From Streptomyces griseoaurantiacus (GTDB taxonomy: Bacteria; Actinomycetota; Actinomycetes; Streptomycetales; Streptomycetaceae): 64,000 bases of DNA. Positions 1 to 8,579 of this stretch are shown in pieces; positions within the stretch are counted from its first letter, which is position 1, and every line of letters starts with the position of its first letter. Position numbers and translations under genes: made by a program. The notes under the pieces were generated by a model that worked only from the letters and a program-made list of their open reading frames with translations, had not been told where the DNA came from and searched no databases. The stretch is taken from positions 1 through 64,000 of the forward strand of contig BNBP01000022.1 in the NCBI GenBank assembly GCA_014656015.1. The letters run 5' to 3'.

Positions 1-56
1 GCGTCCCGCTTGAACTCCTCCGTGTACCGCCTGCTGCGGTTGCTCTTGCTTCCCAC
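1..56 (-). CDS. IS3-family transposase OrfA, N-terminal 18 codons (partial)
   Basis: Reading from a GTG at 56 to the window edge gives 18 residues, including RRYTEEFKRD, which is the hallmark opening of the helix-turn-helix of IS3-family OrfA proteins. An in-frame TAG lies two codons upstream of the GTG, so no earlier start in this frame is possible. An AGAGGAAG stretch a little upstream can serve as ribosome binding site. In IS3 elements OrfA binds the terminal repeats and is fused to the OrfB integrase by a programmed -1 frameshift; that part is outside the window. The gene points away from the RHS gene, whose 3' end it replaced. Confidence 0.75.
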   Translation of the reverse strand, partial: MGSKSNRSRRYTEEFKRD

Positions 57-123
57 CTGGCACTACTTCCTCTGGAACCTCACGTCCCAGTTTCCAGGTG
101 TCCAGCATCGAGGGGAAGCTTCA
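1..123 (-). mobile_element. End of an IS3-family insertion sequence (rest lies outside window)
   Basis: The first 56 bases, read leftwards, encode the start of an IS3-type OrfA transposase, and the RHS gene to the right loses its normal sequence abruptly near base 123. RHS coding is normal up to Gly-Pro-Asp-Asp-Ala-Val. The next 14 codons, from about base 124 down, are unlike any YD repeat and end in TGA at 80-82. The inserted strand begins TGAAGCTTCCCC, compatible with the TG...CA ends of IS3 elements. The exact border and target duplication cannot be fixed because the other end is outside the window. Confidence 0.7.
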
Positions 124-3100
124 ATACCGCGTCATCGGGGCCGGTGATCGTCTCCTGCTGACCGGCCGGCATGTAGGTGGAGCGAGTGGTGTTGTACTCC
201 GTGCCGGTGGGGATGGGACCTGCGTACTCACGACTCTCGGTGGTCTGTCCCAAAGCGTTCGTCACCGTGGCTTTCGCCTGGCCGCCGGTCGGCGCACTGG
301 TGGCGACCATGTCACCGGTGTAGGTGGTGTTGATACTCCAGCGACTTTCGCCGTGCACCTTGGTGACCGTCTTGATGCTCCGGCCTGCGCCGTCGTAGGT
401 GGTGTCCGTCTGGAGTGGCGCCTGCCCGCCAGAGGTTTCCACTGGCGTGCCGTTGGGCGTGGAAGTGCTGTCCCAGATGTCGGACTGCTGGCTGACAGCG
501 AGGCCGCGCGCGTCGTAGAGAGACAGGGAAATCAGTCGACCGCCCTGCGGAGTCGGGGACTGCGTCTGGCGGGTCCTCAACAGTGAGTCGTAGAAGGTGT
601 AGCTGGTGTTGTACGCCGATCCGTCGCCTTTGAGGGTGCTGGTGGACACCCAGGACATGGCGGAGTTGGTGATTTTGTAGTCGTACACGTAGTTCGGCGT
701 CTTGCTCAGCGCCTTGAGGCGGTTCGGCAACCACACCTTGATCACGCGCCCGAGACTGTCGTACTCGGATTCGGTGACCTTCTTGTTGGGGTCGGTCACC
801 TTCGTCGCGGCGCCGGTGGCAAAGTCGAGGACAGTGGTCGTGCCGTACTGCTTGGCATCGGTGACGACGGTGGAGGTGAGAGGCCCGGTCTTCTCAGGCG
901 TGTAGACGGTGGTGGAGCGGGTCAGATCGTTGGTGTCCTTCACCTGTACCGGACGGCCCAGGGCGTCGTAATCGGTGGTGGACATCTTCTGCCAGCTCGG
1001 AGTGCCATCAGCGGCATAGGACTTGACCCGGCCGGCCCAACGGGCCTCGCCCTTGGTCGGAGTTTGCTTCTCGGCGTAGCTCTTTGAGTCGAACGCGGTA
1101 GCCGTGTCGGAGACGACATCACCAGGGCGTGAGGCATCGGTCGGCAGGTCCAGGCTGCTCTCCTTTGCCGTGCAGGGCTTCGCCACGGTGCGCACGCGAG
1201 CGATGAGAGAGTTGATGCCTACGGCGTCATTTCGCGCGTAGGTCGTACGAGTGCACTTCTCGTCCCCGGTTACGGCGTCGTCGCCGCGATCCTCCACGGT
1301 GGCCGCCATGCCGTAGTCGTCGTACGTCGTCGCCACCGTGCGGGTACGGTCCCTGGGCGCCACACCGCTGGTGACGTACGTGCGCGCATGCGTGGCAGCG
1401 GTGCGGACGTAGTACGCCTCAGTATCGGCGTAGGACTTGTGCTGGGTGGCGGTCCTGTGCGACCAGGGGTCGTTGATGACACCACCGACTTCACTGTCAC
1501 CGTTGTAGGTGACGGTCTCGCGTGTGAAGCCCGCGTACTGCTCGGAATCGGTGACTTCCGCCGCCTTGACCCCGGTGACCTTGGCGCTCCGGCGTGCGTC
1601 AGGGTCCGGGGTCTTGCCGTCAGAGCCCTGGACTCGATCGCCGTTCATGCCACGCAGATAGACGGTCACCGTCTTGCTCTGCGTGCCCGTGGAGACTCCG
1701 ACGAGGTGAGTGACCTTCTCGTAGCCTCGCCAGATGGACCAGGTGCGCTCCTTGGCGGGCGTCATCGGATCTTCGTCGTAGTGCCAGGCGGCGCCGCCGG
1801 CGTACTGATAGCTGTGCTGGACGGCTTCGGATCCGCCCTGGGGGTCGGTGGTGGACACCGAACTGACCGGGTATTTCTGGAACCAGTCGAGGACGGGGTT
1901 CTTCTCACCGTTGGGTGACCAGTACACCGGGTAGCAGCGCTTGGTGTTCGTGTCCAGTTTCGGCTTGGGCCCGCCCGCCGTGCAGTCTGCGTCCAGATAG
2001 GTGACGATTGTCTGCGCGCCGGTTTCGGAGGTGACGGTCTTCAGGCGGGGCTTGTGCAGCGGCAGGATGTCGTCGCCGCTTCCGTCGACGCGATTCGCCC
2101 GCATCTCGTGCGTGAAGGTGACGGGTGGCAGAGACAGATCGGTGCCACGCTTGCCGGTGTGCTTGATCTGGTCCAGCCACAGTGACTGGTCCGTGGAGTC
2201 GCCGGTGTCGCCGGGGTCGAGATAGAGCTGCTTCAGCGTCCACACGTCTACTGGCTCGAAGGTGGGCGTGGAAGCGGCCGCGTTCCATGCGTAGGTGGTG
2301 ACGGCGGTCAAGCGCTTGCGCGTGAAGAATGTCGGGCCAACGTTGCCGGTGCATTTGTCGCCGTCCTTGCAGACCGCGTCGAACGGCACTTCCGGCCAGT
2401 TGTCCCGCGTGTCGTCGGTCAGCGAGTCGCAGCCGTTTCCGGAGGCGAGGCAGCGCTCCTCGTAGCTGAGGACAACCTTGTTCGAGGCCGCTGGGGAGGC
2501 GGAGAAGAGAGTTCCGGCACGCTGCCCGTACCGGATCTCTTTGAGGTAGCCGCCGCGAGTGTAATCGCTACCTGTGTTGTCGTCGCCCAGCTTGTCGTAG
2601 TTGTTGTGCTCGGCGGCATACCAGTACGACATGGCGTTTCCGTGAGTGTCCTCGACGTAGTCGAGGTTCCACCGCCAGGCCTGCTTGCGGTCGCGTTGCG
2701 AGAACGAAGAGCCATCGTTGTATCCGGGCTCCCCGGCATCGTCGCCGAAGACCGGCACAGCCCACACCGACTGGGTGCGGTCATCCGCAGCGGCGTCGTC
2801 CAACTTGTTCAGGCCGAAGACGTACTTGGTGCCCTCGCCGGTGATGACAGTCCAGTACTCACCATCGTCGTCGCCATTGTCCGCCCCAGTGGAGCGAGTG
2901 ACTTTCGAGGCGTCATCGCTCTTCAGCCGCCAGGCACCGGTGGTGTCGTCTTTGACGAGTTCGGTTGCCTTGCCGTCGAGGACGAGGGAGGCGTTGTCGT
3001 ACTTCCAGCACAGGTCGTGTTTGTCATCCTGGCCGTCGTCGTCACACGAACCGTACTTCCGCTCGACATAGGAAGAGGTGAGATCGAAGCCCTCACCTAC

Positions 3101-4048
3101 CTGACTTCCCTGGTTGTTCGTATTGGCGGTACGTCCGTCGACGGAGCCGGAATCATAGGAGATGTTCAGATCCGGCCGCGGTCCGGCAGCGGAAGGCGGC
3201 ACACGCAGCGGGTAGGACCATGTGAAGGAGCCGGAGGAGCCGCCGGCTTCCCATGTGGAAGAGGCCGCCAGTGGGGTCGCCTTGTAGTCACCGGCACCCG
3301 ACTGGGTACCGGCCGCCAGAGCCAGGATCATCGGGTGGTTGCCGGCCCCGAGAGTCAAAGGCGCGGTGACGGTCTGCTGCGCGCGGTCATTGTCTGAAGG
3401 CAGCTCATGACGTGTGCGGCAGGCGGCCTTGGTCGGGTCCTCCCCTGCGCATGCGGGCAGCTGGTACACATGCAGGCGTCCGGCCCAGTCACCACCATAG
3501 GCGGAGGAGAAGGCCGAGTAGTCGACGCCCAAGCGGGCTTTGCCACTCCCCTGGTTACCAGTGACCTTGAGGACGACTCCCTTGACGCCGAGTCGGGAGG
3601 CGCTCCTGTGGTCCAGGACCTCGACGGTAACAGTCTTGGCGACAGTGCCCGAGGAGGGCGCGGTGAGTGTGACGGGCAGATCACCGGGGGCGGCGTTGGC
3701 ACTTCCGTTGGCCGGTATGCGCAGTGAGGCATTCCCGGCCGTGGGCCAGGTAGCCTTCTGCCGCCGGTCGCGGCGGGCCAGCGCGGACGCTGTCCGATCG
3801 GCTTCGACACCATCCCGCACCATCGCGACGGCTCGTCCATTGACCTTGGCGGTGAAAGTCGTGACCTTGGTCGCGTGGGACGAACTCAGGTGCGGCTTGC
3901 CCATCGGGTCTGCCTGGGAGGCGAACGCTACGGGGGTGAGCAGGCTCGGCAGGAGGGCCAGGCCGGTGGTAGCGGCGATACGGCGGATCCAGGATGCAGC
4001 TCTGCCGCCCTCTCCGCCTGCGGGCCTGGGGATGCCGAAAGCAATCAT
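80..4048 (-). CDS. Secreted RHS/YD-repeat protein, 3' end cut off by IS3 insertion
   Basis: This 1,322-residue product starts at an ATG preceded by AGGAGG. The open frame runs 50 codons further upstream, but those codons look like noncoding DNA. The N-terminus has a twin-arginine-like stretch and a hydrophobic segment ending VAFASQA, a plausible export signal. A SpvB-like region follows (WSYPLRVPPS, then DLNISYDSGSVDGR). YD-repeat motifs (YDALGRPV, YDSLGRVI, YDGAGRSI) sit in the last 300 residues. RHS proteins form a beta-cocoon shell that normally carries a variable C-terminal, often toxic, domain. Here the frame is interrupted inside the repeats, and the last 14 codons come from the insertion sequence. 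No core hyperconserved RHS end, toxin or immunity gene remains in the window. It lies 158 bp downstream of the LamG gene on the same strand and is probably co-transcribed with it. A truncated, non-functional product is likely. Confidence 0.8.
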   Translation of the reverse strand: MIAFGIPRPAGGEGGRAASWIRRIAATTGLALLPSLLTPVAFASQADPMGKPHLSSSHATKVTTFTAKVNGRAVAMVRDGVEADRTASALARRDRRQKATWPTAGNASLRIPANGSANAAPGDLPVTLTAPSSGTVAKTVTVEVLDHRSASRLGVKGVVLKVTGNQGSGKARLGVDYSAFSSAYGGDWAGRLHVYQLPACAGEDPTKAACRTRHELPSDNDRAQQTVTAPLTLGAGNHPMILALAAGTQSGAGDYKATPLAASSTWEAGGSSGSFTWSYPLRVPPSAAGPRPDLNISYDSGSVDGRTANTNNQGSQVGEGFDLTSSYVERKYGSCDDDGQDDKHDLCWKYDNASLVLDGKATELVKDDTTGAWRLKSDDASKVTRSTGADNGDDDGEYWTVITGEGTKYVFGLNKLDDAAADDRTQSVWAVPVFGDDAGEPGYNDGSSFSQRDRKQAWRWNLDYVEDTHGNAMSYWYAAEHNNYDKLGDDNTGSDYTRGGYLKEIRYGQRAGTLFSASPAASNKVVLSYEERCLASGNGCDSLTDDTRDNWPEVPFDAVCKDGDKCTGNVGPTFFTRKRLTAVTTYAWNAAASTPTFEPVDVWTLKQLYLDPGDTGDSTDQSLWLDQIKHTGKRGTDLSLPPVTFTHEMRANRVDGSGDDILPLHKPRLKTVTSETGAQTIVTYLDADCTAGGPKPKLDTNTKRCYPVYWSPNGEKNPVLDWFQKYPVSSVSTTDPQGGSEAVQHSYQYAGGAAWHYDEDPMTPAKERTWSIWRGYEKVTHLVGVSTGTQSKTVTVYLRGMNGDRVQGSDGKTPDPDARRSAKVTGVKAAEVTDSEQYAGFTRETVTYNGDSEVGGVINDPWSHRTATQHKSYADTEAYYVRTAATHARTYVTSGVAPRDRTRTVATTYDDYGMAATVEDRGDDAVTGDEKCTRTTYARNDAVGINSLIARVRTVAKPCTAKESSLDLPTDASRPGDVVSDTATAFDSKSYAEKQTPTKGEARWAGRVKSYAADGTPSWQKMSTTDYDALGRPVQVKDTNDLTRSTTVYTPEKTGPLTSTVVTDAKQYGTTTVLDFATGAATKVTDPNKKVTESEYDSLGRVIKVWLPNRLKALSKTPNYVYDYKITNSAMSWVSTSTLKGDGSAYNTSYTFYDSLLRTRQTQSPTPQGGRLISLSLYDARGLAVSQQSDIWDSTSTPNGTPVETSGGQAPLQTDTTYDGAGRSIKTVTKVHGESRWSINTTYTGDMVATSAPTGGQAKATVTNALGQTTESREYAGPIPTGTEYNTTRSTYMPAGQQETITGPDDAVLKLPLDAGHLETGT

Positions 4049-4206
4049 GATGGGTTCTTCCTCCTGGCGCCGTACGGGTGCCTGCGAGCGCTTACCGTTG
4101 AGAAGGATGAAGCTGGCCGAGCAATGAACGCGCAGGGCATGCGCTGTCGTGCGGCCGGGTGCTCTTGTGCGGCAGAGGCGCCCGGCCGGAAACGGCACGT
4201 TGGGGA

Positions 4207-7200
4207 TCAGAGGTTGTCGGGAGTGCCCATCACTTGGGAGCGGACCTGATCCGCGGTCATCGCGCCGGTCCAGATCCGTACGTCCTGCAGACCACCGTGC
4301 AAGTAATTGCCTGTGGTGCCATTCGTGGTGCCCCGGCCCAGGCTGAGCTCACCACTTCCTTGCTGAGCTGCGGAGAATCCTGAGGTGTCGTCCGACCACT
4401 GGTCGTACTCACCGACGTACAGGTGGAGCTTTCCGTAACGGGTTTCGATCTGGGAGGTGTCCGAGGGATTCACCCACTGCCAGGACTCCTGAGCGTCGAA
4501 CACGCCAGTGATCTGAACCCACGTGTCCGTCTCGGCGACGTCAGCGGCGAGGACTTGAGCGCTCTGTGCGAGCTTGCCGTCCGGGCCCAAGGCGGTGCGA
4601 GCGAACTGCCATTGATAAGTGCCGTCGGCGGGCTTGGTCACCCATAGAGACCAGGAGGAATCTCCGCCCATGCGTTGTGCGACCACTTGGGCGCGATATC
4701 CGATCGGCTGGGCCTCGAGCCCCTCGGAGTCCAACCGGACACTCGCAGATACGGTGAAGGACCCCGTTTCGTCCACGACCGGCCCGGTAGCTGTGGCGTA
4801 CCCGGTCTTGCCGTCCAAGACGAGGGCGTTGTCGTCCTCATTCAGGGTGGCGCCGGCAGCGGACAGTTTCATCGACGGTAGCGGATATGCGGTGTTTTCG
4901 GCGATTTCGCCGCCTTTGGCAGACGTAGCGTCCCACTCGCCCACGAGTTCGTTGGCTGGTACACCCTCCTGATGAAGTGCAGCCTCCTCGACAACCTCTT
5001 CGGTGGACAGCGGGCGCTGCCATGCCTCGATCTCGTCGAGCAGTCCGAAGTAGTACTCCCCGAACTGGCCACCGACTCGCGCGCGGCCGAACTGGAGGCC
5101 GCCACTGGCGGTCCACGGGGTGTAGGTGGCAGCAGTCTTGGACAGGACTACCGGTTCGCCCTGTGGCTGACCATTGACGAACAACTGGATGGTGTCGTTG
5201 GACGGATCGGTGTCCGGCAGGTTGTCCGCACCTTCGGTCTTGAACACCCCGACCAGGTGTGTCCAGACGTTCAGTGGTGGGTTCTCCTGATTGGCCAGCG
5301 AGCGGATGTACACCGGGCCCGTCTGGTCCCTGTCCGTACGGTTGAACACCCATTTCCGGTAGGCACTCGAGTAGTACAGCGTGAACGCGCTGCCGCTGCC
5401 ACCCGGTGCGGACAGCACCGTGCGATTGGCTGAAGCGTCCGACAGCTGCACCCAGGCGGAGACCGTGAAGGAGTCACGGGTATTGATCGGCGGAGCGCCT
5501 GTCGCCGCGTAGCCGACCTGCTGTTCGGGCTTGCTGGTGTTGTCGTTCAACCGCAGTGAATAGTCAGCATCCCCACGGCGCGCCCTGGTCGACCAGCCCG
5601 TCCCGGCCTCACCGACCAGGGTGGCGTCATGACGAGTTCCCTCAGCGGCCGTGTCCTTGGCCGCCATCACACCCGAGCCGGGCGCGCCATCATTCAGGTG
5701 CCAGCTGCCTACCGCTCCTGCGGCGGGAGCCACCTTGAAGGTGACTTCTTGCGGCGTTCCCCACCTGTCGTACACGTCTTTGGCGCGCACCGAGAGCACC
5801 TGCGTGCCCGACAGCGGCGGAGTGACATTGCCGACCGTCACCTCATTGCTTCCTTTGACAGCTTTGGCGGGGGTGGAGAGCAACTTCCACTCGTAGGCCG
5901 TCACATCCGTATGCCCGGTGCCGTCGATGTCAGCGGTGTTGGGCCGGAAGGTGAAGGAGCCGGGTACACCGGGGCCGCCGTTGCCCTCGCAGACCGCCGC
6001 ACACTCGGTGTACGGGGAGCCGATGGTGATGCGCGGAGCCTTCGGAGCAGTCGAATCGATCTTCAGGTAGCACCAGGATGAATATCCGGACCACAAGTCC
6101 CCGCTCTTGCCTTTGTACGACCAGTGGGACTGTGTACGCGTCCGGTACCGGTACAGACCCATGTCCGCACGGTCGGTGGTACGCATCTTCTCCAGCGTGC
6201 CGTCCGGGTCCCATCCCGAGTCCGGTCTGTATCCGCTCCACACCTGGTGCCAAGCGGCATCATCGCCCCGCTCCATGACGAACTCAGCCTGCAGGGAACC
6301 TTCCTCGTCGCCCTTGTGGGACTCCACCAGCGTCTGCACACCCGCCTGAACCATCGGGTCCTTGCGCGTCACGATCAGAGGATCCGACGACTTGTTGCAG
6401 TAGGCGGTGGTGCCGTCGCCGGGGATGACTCCTACCTTGCTCGGCACGCCAGGCTTGTAGGCGAAAATCACCTGCAGCTCTGCCTTGTCGTCAAACCTTT
6501 TCCAGGCCCGCGGGTCACTCTCGTCCTTGGCCCGGAGCATCAGCGTCAACCTGCTGATCTTGCCGTCGGCGAATGAACGGACCGTATTCTTGAGGTTTTC
6601 GTCCGGTTCATCGGGATTGTCGTTGAACTCGATCCAGGCGTCCGGCTGGTCAGGGCTGCACAGATCGCCGCGGCCCGCAGCCACGTAGCGATCGCCCATT
6701 TGGTCCAGCTGTTCGGGCCCCGGCCACCGGGTGCCTTCCGAGATGTTGTTGGTGCGCTCCAAGTCCACCCAGTGCGGATCACAGTTGAACGACCAGGTCT
6801 CACGCGCCCGGAAGGTAGCGTCAAGAACGTACTTGCCGGCCAGTTTGGTAGGGGCGAACTCGAAGTACATGCGGTCCACGTAGCCGCTGCCGCACTGGTA
6901 ACCGTCCGCTGTACCACACTTCCCGACGCCCTTGTCCCCGTTGAACATCCAGAACTTGTCGCCATCGGACGAGATCTTCGTACGCTCGGACACTCCCAGG
7001 CCGAAGGAGGGATCGATGTAAACCGGATAGACGGTGTCGTTGCCTCGCAACAGGTGTAGATCCGGATGAACAGCGACAGTGCTGTCATCCACATGCACGG
7101 GCAGCACCGCGGAGTTGTCCCCTTCCCCCGGCTGTGCTGAATCCCCGTCACCCGCATCGGTGCTCACGGTGGCGTCACCTCGCAGTAACTGCGCTTGCGG

Positions 7201-7971
7201 CCCGGATCGAGCGCCACCGGCTGAGTCCCACATCTGCCCTGCGGGCCCTCGGAAGACAGCGTTGCCGTCTTCGTCGACTGCACGCAGACCACCACCCGCA
7301 CCTGGCACAACCGCCAGGCCATCCCCCGATGCGTGCAGGCTGACCTGCTCCAGCTGTGACATTTGAGCCGCCTCAGCCGTCTTGACGACCAAAACTTCTC
7401 GGTAACCTTCGGCGGTGGCAGTCAGTTGCAGATCCACTCCATCGAACACGTTGGCGTAAGTGGCAGTTGGGCCACTCAGTGAGGGGGCCGGCAAGTCGCC
7501 GGCCCATCCCAGCGCGACCGATCGCCCTCCGGCCCCCAGGCGGATCATGCCCGCGCCCGGCCCTCCACCGGAGAAGGACACATCGACGACGGCTCCCTTC
7601 GGAGCGACCCGCCCGTCACTGCGGCGCTCAAGCACAGGGTCGACTTCACCCCAGGCACCGTCGGCCTGCTTCACCCGTACAGGCGTCGTGGCCTGCGTAA
7701 GCGTGAAGGAACCGTCCGGGTTGGCTACCGTTGTGGAGTATTCGGTACGATCACCCGTGACCTCCACCTGCTTGCCAGACGCCTGGGCCTGAGCCGATGC
7801 GGTGGGGGCACCGATCACATCCTCGGTTGCCCCGCCGGATGTCGCAGCGGCTTGCACCGGTAAAACCTGCATCCCCGACACCAGGAGTGCGAGCGTGGCG
7901 CCCCCCAACAGTACGCCGCGTAATCTTCGCGCCCTCCACGCAGACATCACGCCACTCTGCTCCGTCTTCAC
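4207..7971 (-). CDS. Secreted LamG-domain (concanavalin A-like) surface protein with TTA codons
   Basis: The product has about 1,254 residues. I chose the GTG at 7971 because GGGGGGA lies 5 bases upstream; an ATG eight codons further in is an alternative. A basic start, a hydrophobic core and VQAAA form a signal peptide. Around residues 300-490 is a DNRLRE/CBM-like beta-sandwich region (VYPVYIDPSF, YFEFAPTKL), followed by an Ig-like stretch. Two LamG jelly-roll domains follow (about 790-1000 and 1040-1250), each with the DSFTVSAWV or GSFTVSASV opening. Such proteins bind carbohydrates or the cell surface; here the gene precedes a large RHS protein, a pairing I recall from other Streptomyces. 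Three TTA leucine codons occur in frame (codons 17, 37 and 262), two of them in the signal peptide, so translation should depend on the bldA tRNA. GC content is lower than in the rest of the window, suggesting acquired DNA. Confidence 0.8.
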   Translation of the reverse strand: MKTEQSGVMSAWRARRLRGVLLGGATLALLVSGMQVLPVQAAATSGGATEDVIGAPTASAQAQASGKQVEVTGDRTEYSTTVANPDGSFTLTQATTPVRVKQADGAWGEVDPVLERRSDGRVAPKGAVVDVSFSGGGPGAGMIRLGAGGRSVALGWAGDLPAPSLSGPTATYANVFDGVDLQLTATAEGYREVLVVKTAEAAQMSQLEQVSLHASGDGLAVVPGAGGGLRAVDEDGNAVFRGPAGQMWDSAGGARSGPQAQLLRGDATVSTDAGDGDSAQPGEGDNSAVLPVHVDDSTVAVHPDLHLLRGNDTVYPVYIDPSFGLGVSERTKISSDGDKFWMFNGDKGVGKCGTADGYQCGSGYVDRMYFEFAPTKLAGKYVLDATFRARETWSFNCDPHWVDLERTNNISEGTRWPGPEQLDQMGDRYVAAGRGDLCSPDQPDAWIEFNDNPDEPDENLKNTVRSFADGKISRLTLMLRAKDESDPRAWKRFDDKAELQVIFAYKPGVPSKVGVIPGDGTTAYCNKSSDPLIVTRKDPMVQAGVQTLVESHKGDEEGSLQAEFVMERGDDAAWHQVWSGYRPDSGWDPDGTLEKMRTTDRADMGLYRYRTRTQSHWSYKGKSGDLWSGYSSWCYLKIDSTAPKAPRITIGSPYTECAAVCEGNGGPGVPGSFTFRPNTADIDGTGHTDVTAYEWKLLSTPAKAVKGSNEVTVGNVTPPLSGTQVLSVRAKDVYDRWGTPQEVTFKVAPAAGAVGSWHLNDGAPGSGVMAAKDTAAEGTRHDATLVGEAGTGWSTRARRGDADYSLRLNDNTSKPEQQVGYAATGAPPINTRDSFTVSAWVQLSDASANRTVLSAPGGSGSAFTLYYSSAYRKWVFNRTDRDQTGPVYIRSLANQENPPLNVWTHLVGVFKTEGADNLPDTDPSNDTIQLFVNGQPQGEPVVLSKTAATYTPWTASGGLQFGRARVGGQFGEYYFGLLDEIEAWQRPLSTEEVVEEAALHQEGVPANELVGEWDATSAKGGEIAENTAYPLPSMKLSAAGATLNEDDNALVLDGKTGYATATGPVVDETGSFTVSASVRLDSEGLEAQPIGYRAQVVAQRMGGDSSWSLWVTKPADGTYQWQFARTALGPDGKLAQSAQVLAADVAETDTWVQITGVFDAQESWQWVNPSDTSQIETRYGKLHLYVGEYDQWSDDTSGFSAAQQGSGELSLGRGTTNGTTGNYLHGGLQDVRIWTGAMTADQVRSQVMGTPDNL

Positions 7972-8579
7972 GGAGTCCCCCCGTATGCAGGTTCTGTAAA
8001 GGTCCCGCACAGTCAACTCTCAGCTACACGCTGCGGTCAACGCGGCGTGATGCGCATCACTTCGAAATATCCTTTCCGGGTTGACTGCACGGATAAGTAC
8101 TGCCCCAAGGCCGCACCAGGCTCACGAAGGGGCGACGAGTCTCGCACCAAGAAATCGAGGAACACGTGAGACAAAACTGCCGTCACCGATGGATGCCACT
8201 AGAAACGGAATACTCAGGGACAGTTGCCACAACGACCGGACGACGCAAGCATTTTTGCGACACGGCATGCTTCACATGAATTTCAGCCAGCGGCCTGTCG
8301 GCCATTGTCTCAAAATGGAGGAACGAGTTCCCTGAGGAGAGCGGGAAACAGCCGAGGTGGCGCTTTCTCGACGTGGTGCACGCCGGCTGACCATGGCGGC
8401 AACGAGGCGTGCCGCGGTGTGCGTTCCAGCACGTCTCCGCGGGCACGACACGGCAGCAACGCGGCCGCTGCACGGCATGAGGAAGCGCCGTGGCCAGCTC
8501 GGTGATCACGTTTTTGGCGCGGTCACCGCACATCGGCCGGTGAGCCGGAACCATGGGCCGCTGCCGAGCGTCGCGTCGC
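7972..8579. other. 608-bp intergenic region with no convincing gene
   Basis: This stretch is AT-richer than the flanking genes, and its short open frames lack Streptomyces codon bias and ribosome binding sites. It must hold the promoter of the LamG/RHS pair. Reading that strand there are two GTTGAC hexamer contexts 24 bp apart (TTGACC at 8040-8035 and TTGACT at 8016-8011), but no well-spaced -10 box, so I do not call a promoter. A further TTGACT lies on the plus strand at 8081-8086. A 5-2-5 palindrome GGAAC-GA-GTTCC lies near 8321-8332. Confidence 0.5.

Noticed and set aside
4049..4198. A 50-codon extension at the start of the RHS protein
   Set aside because: The residues are not signal-peptide-like, and AGGAGG directly precedes the ATG at 4048.
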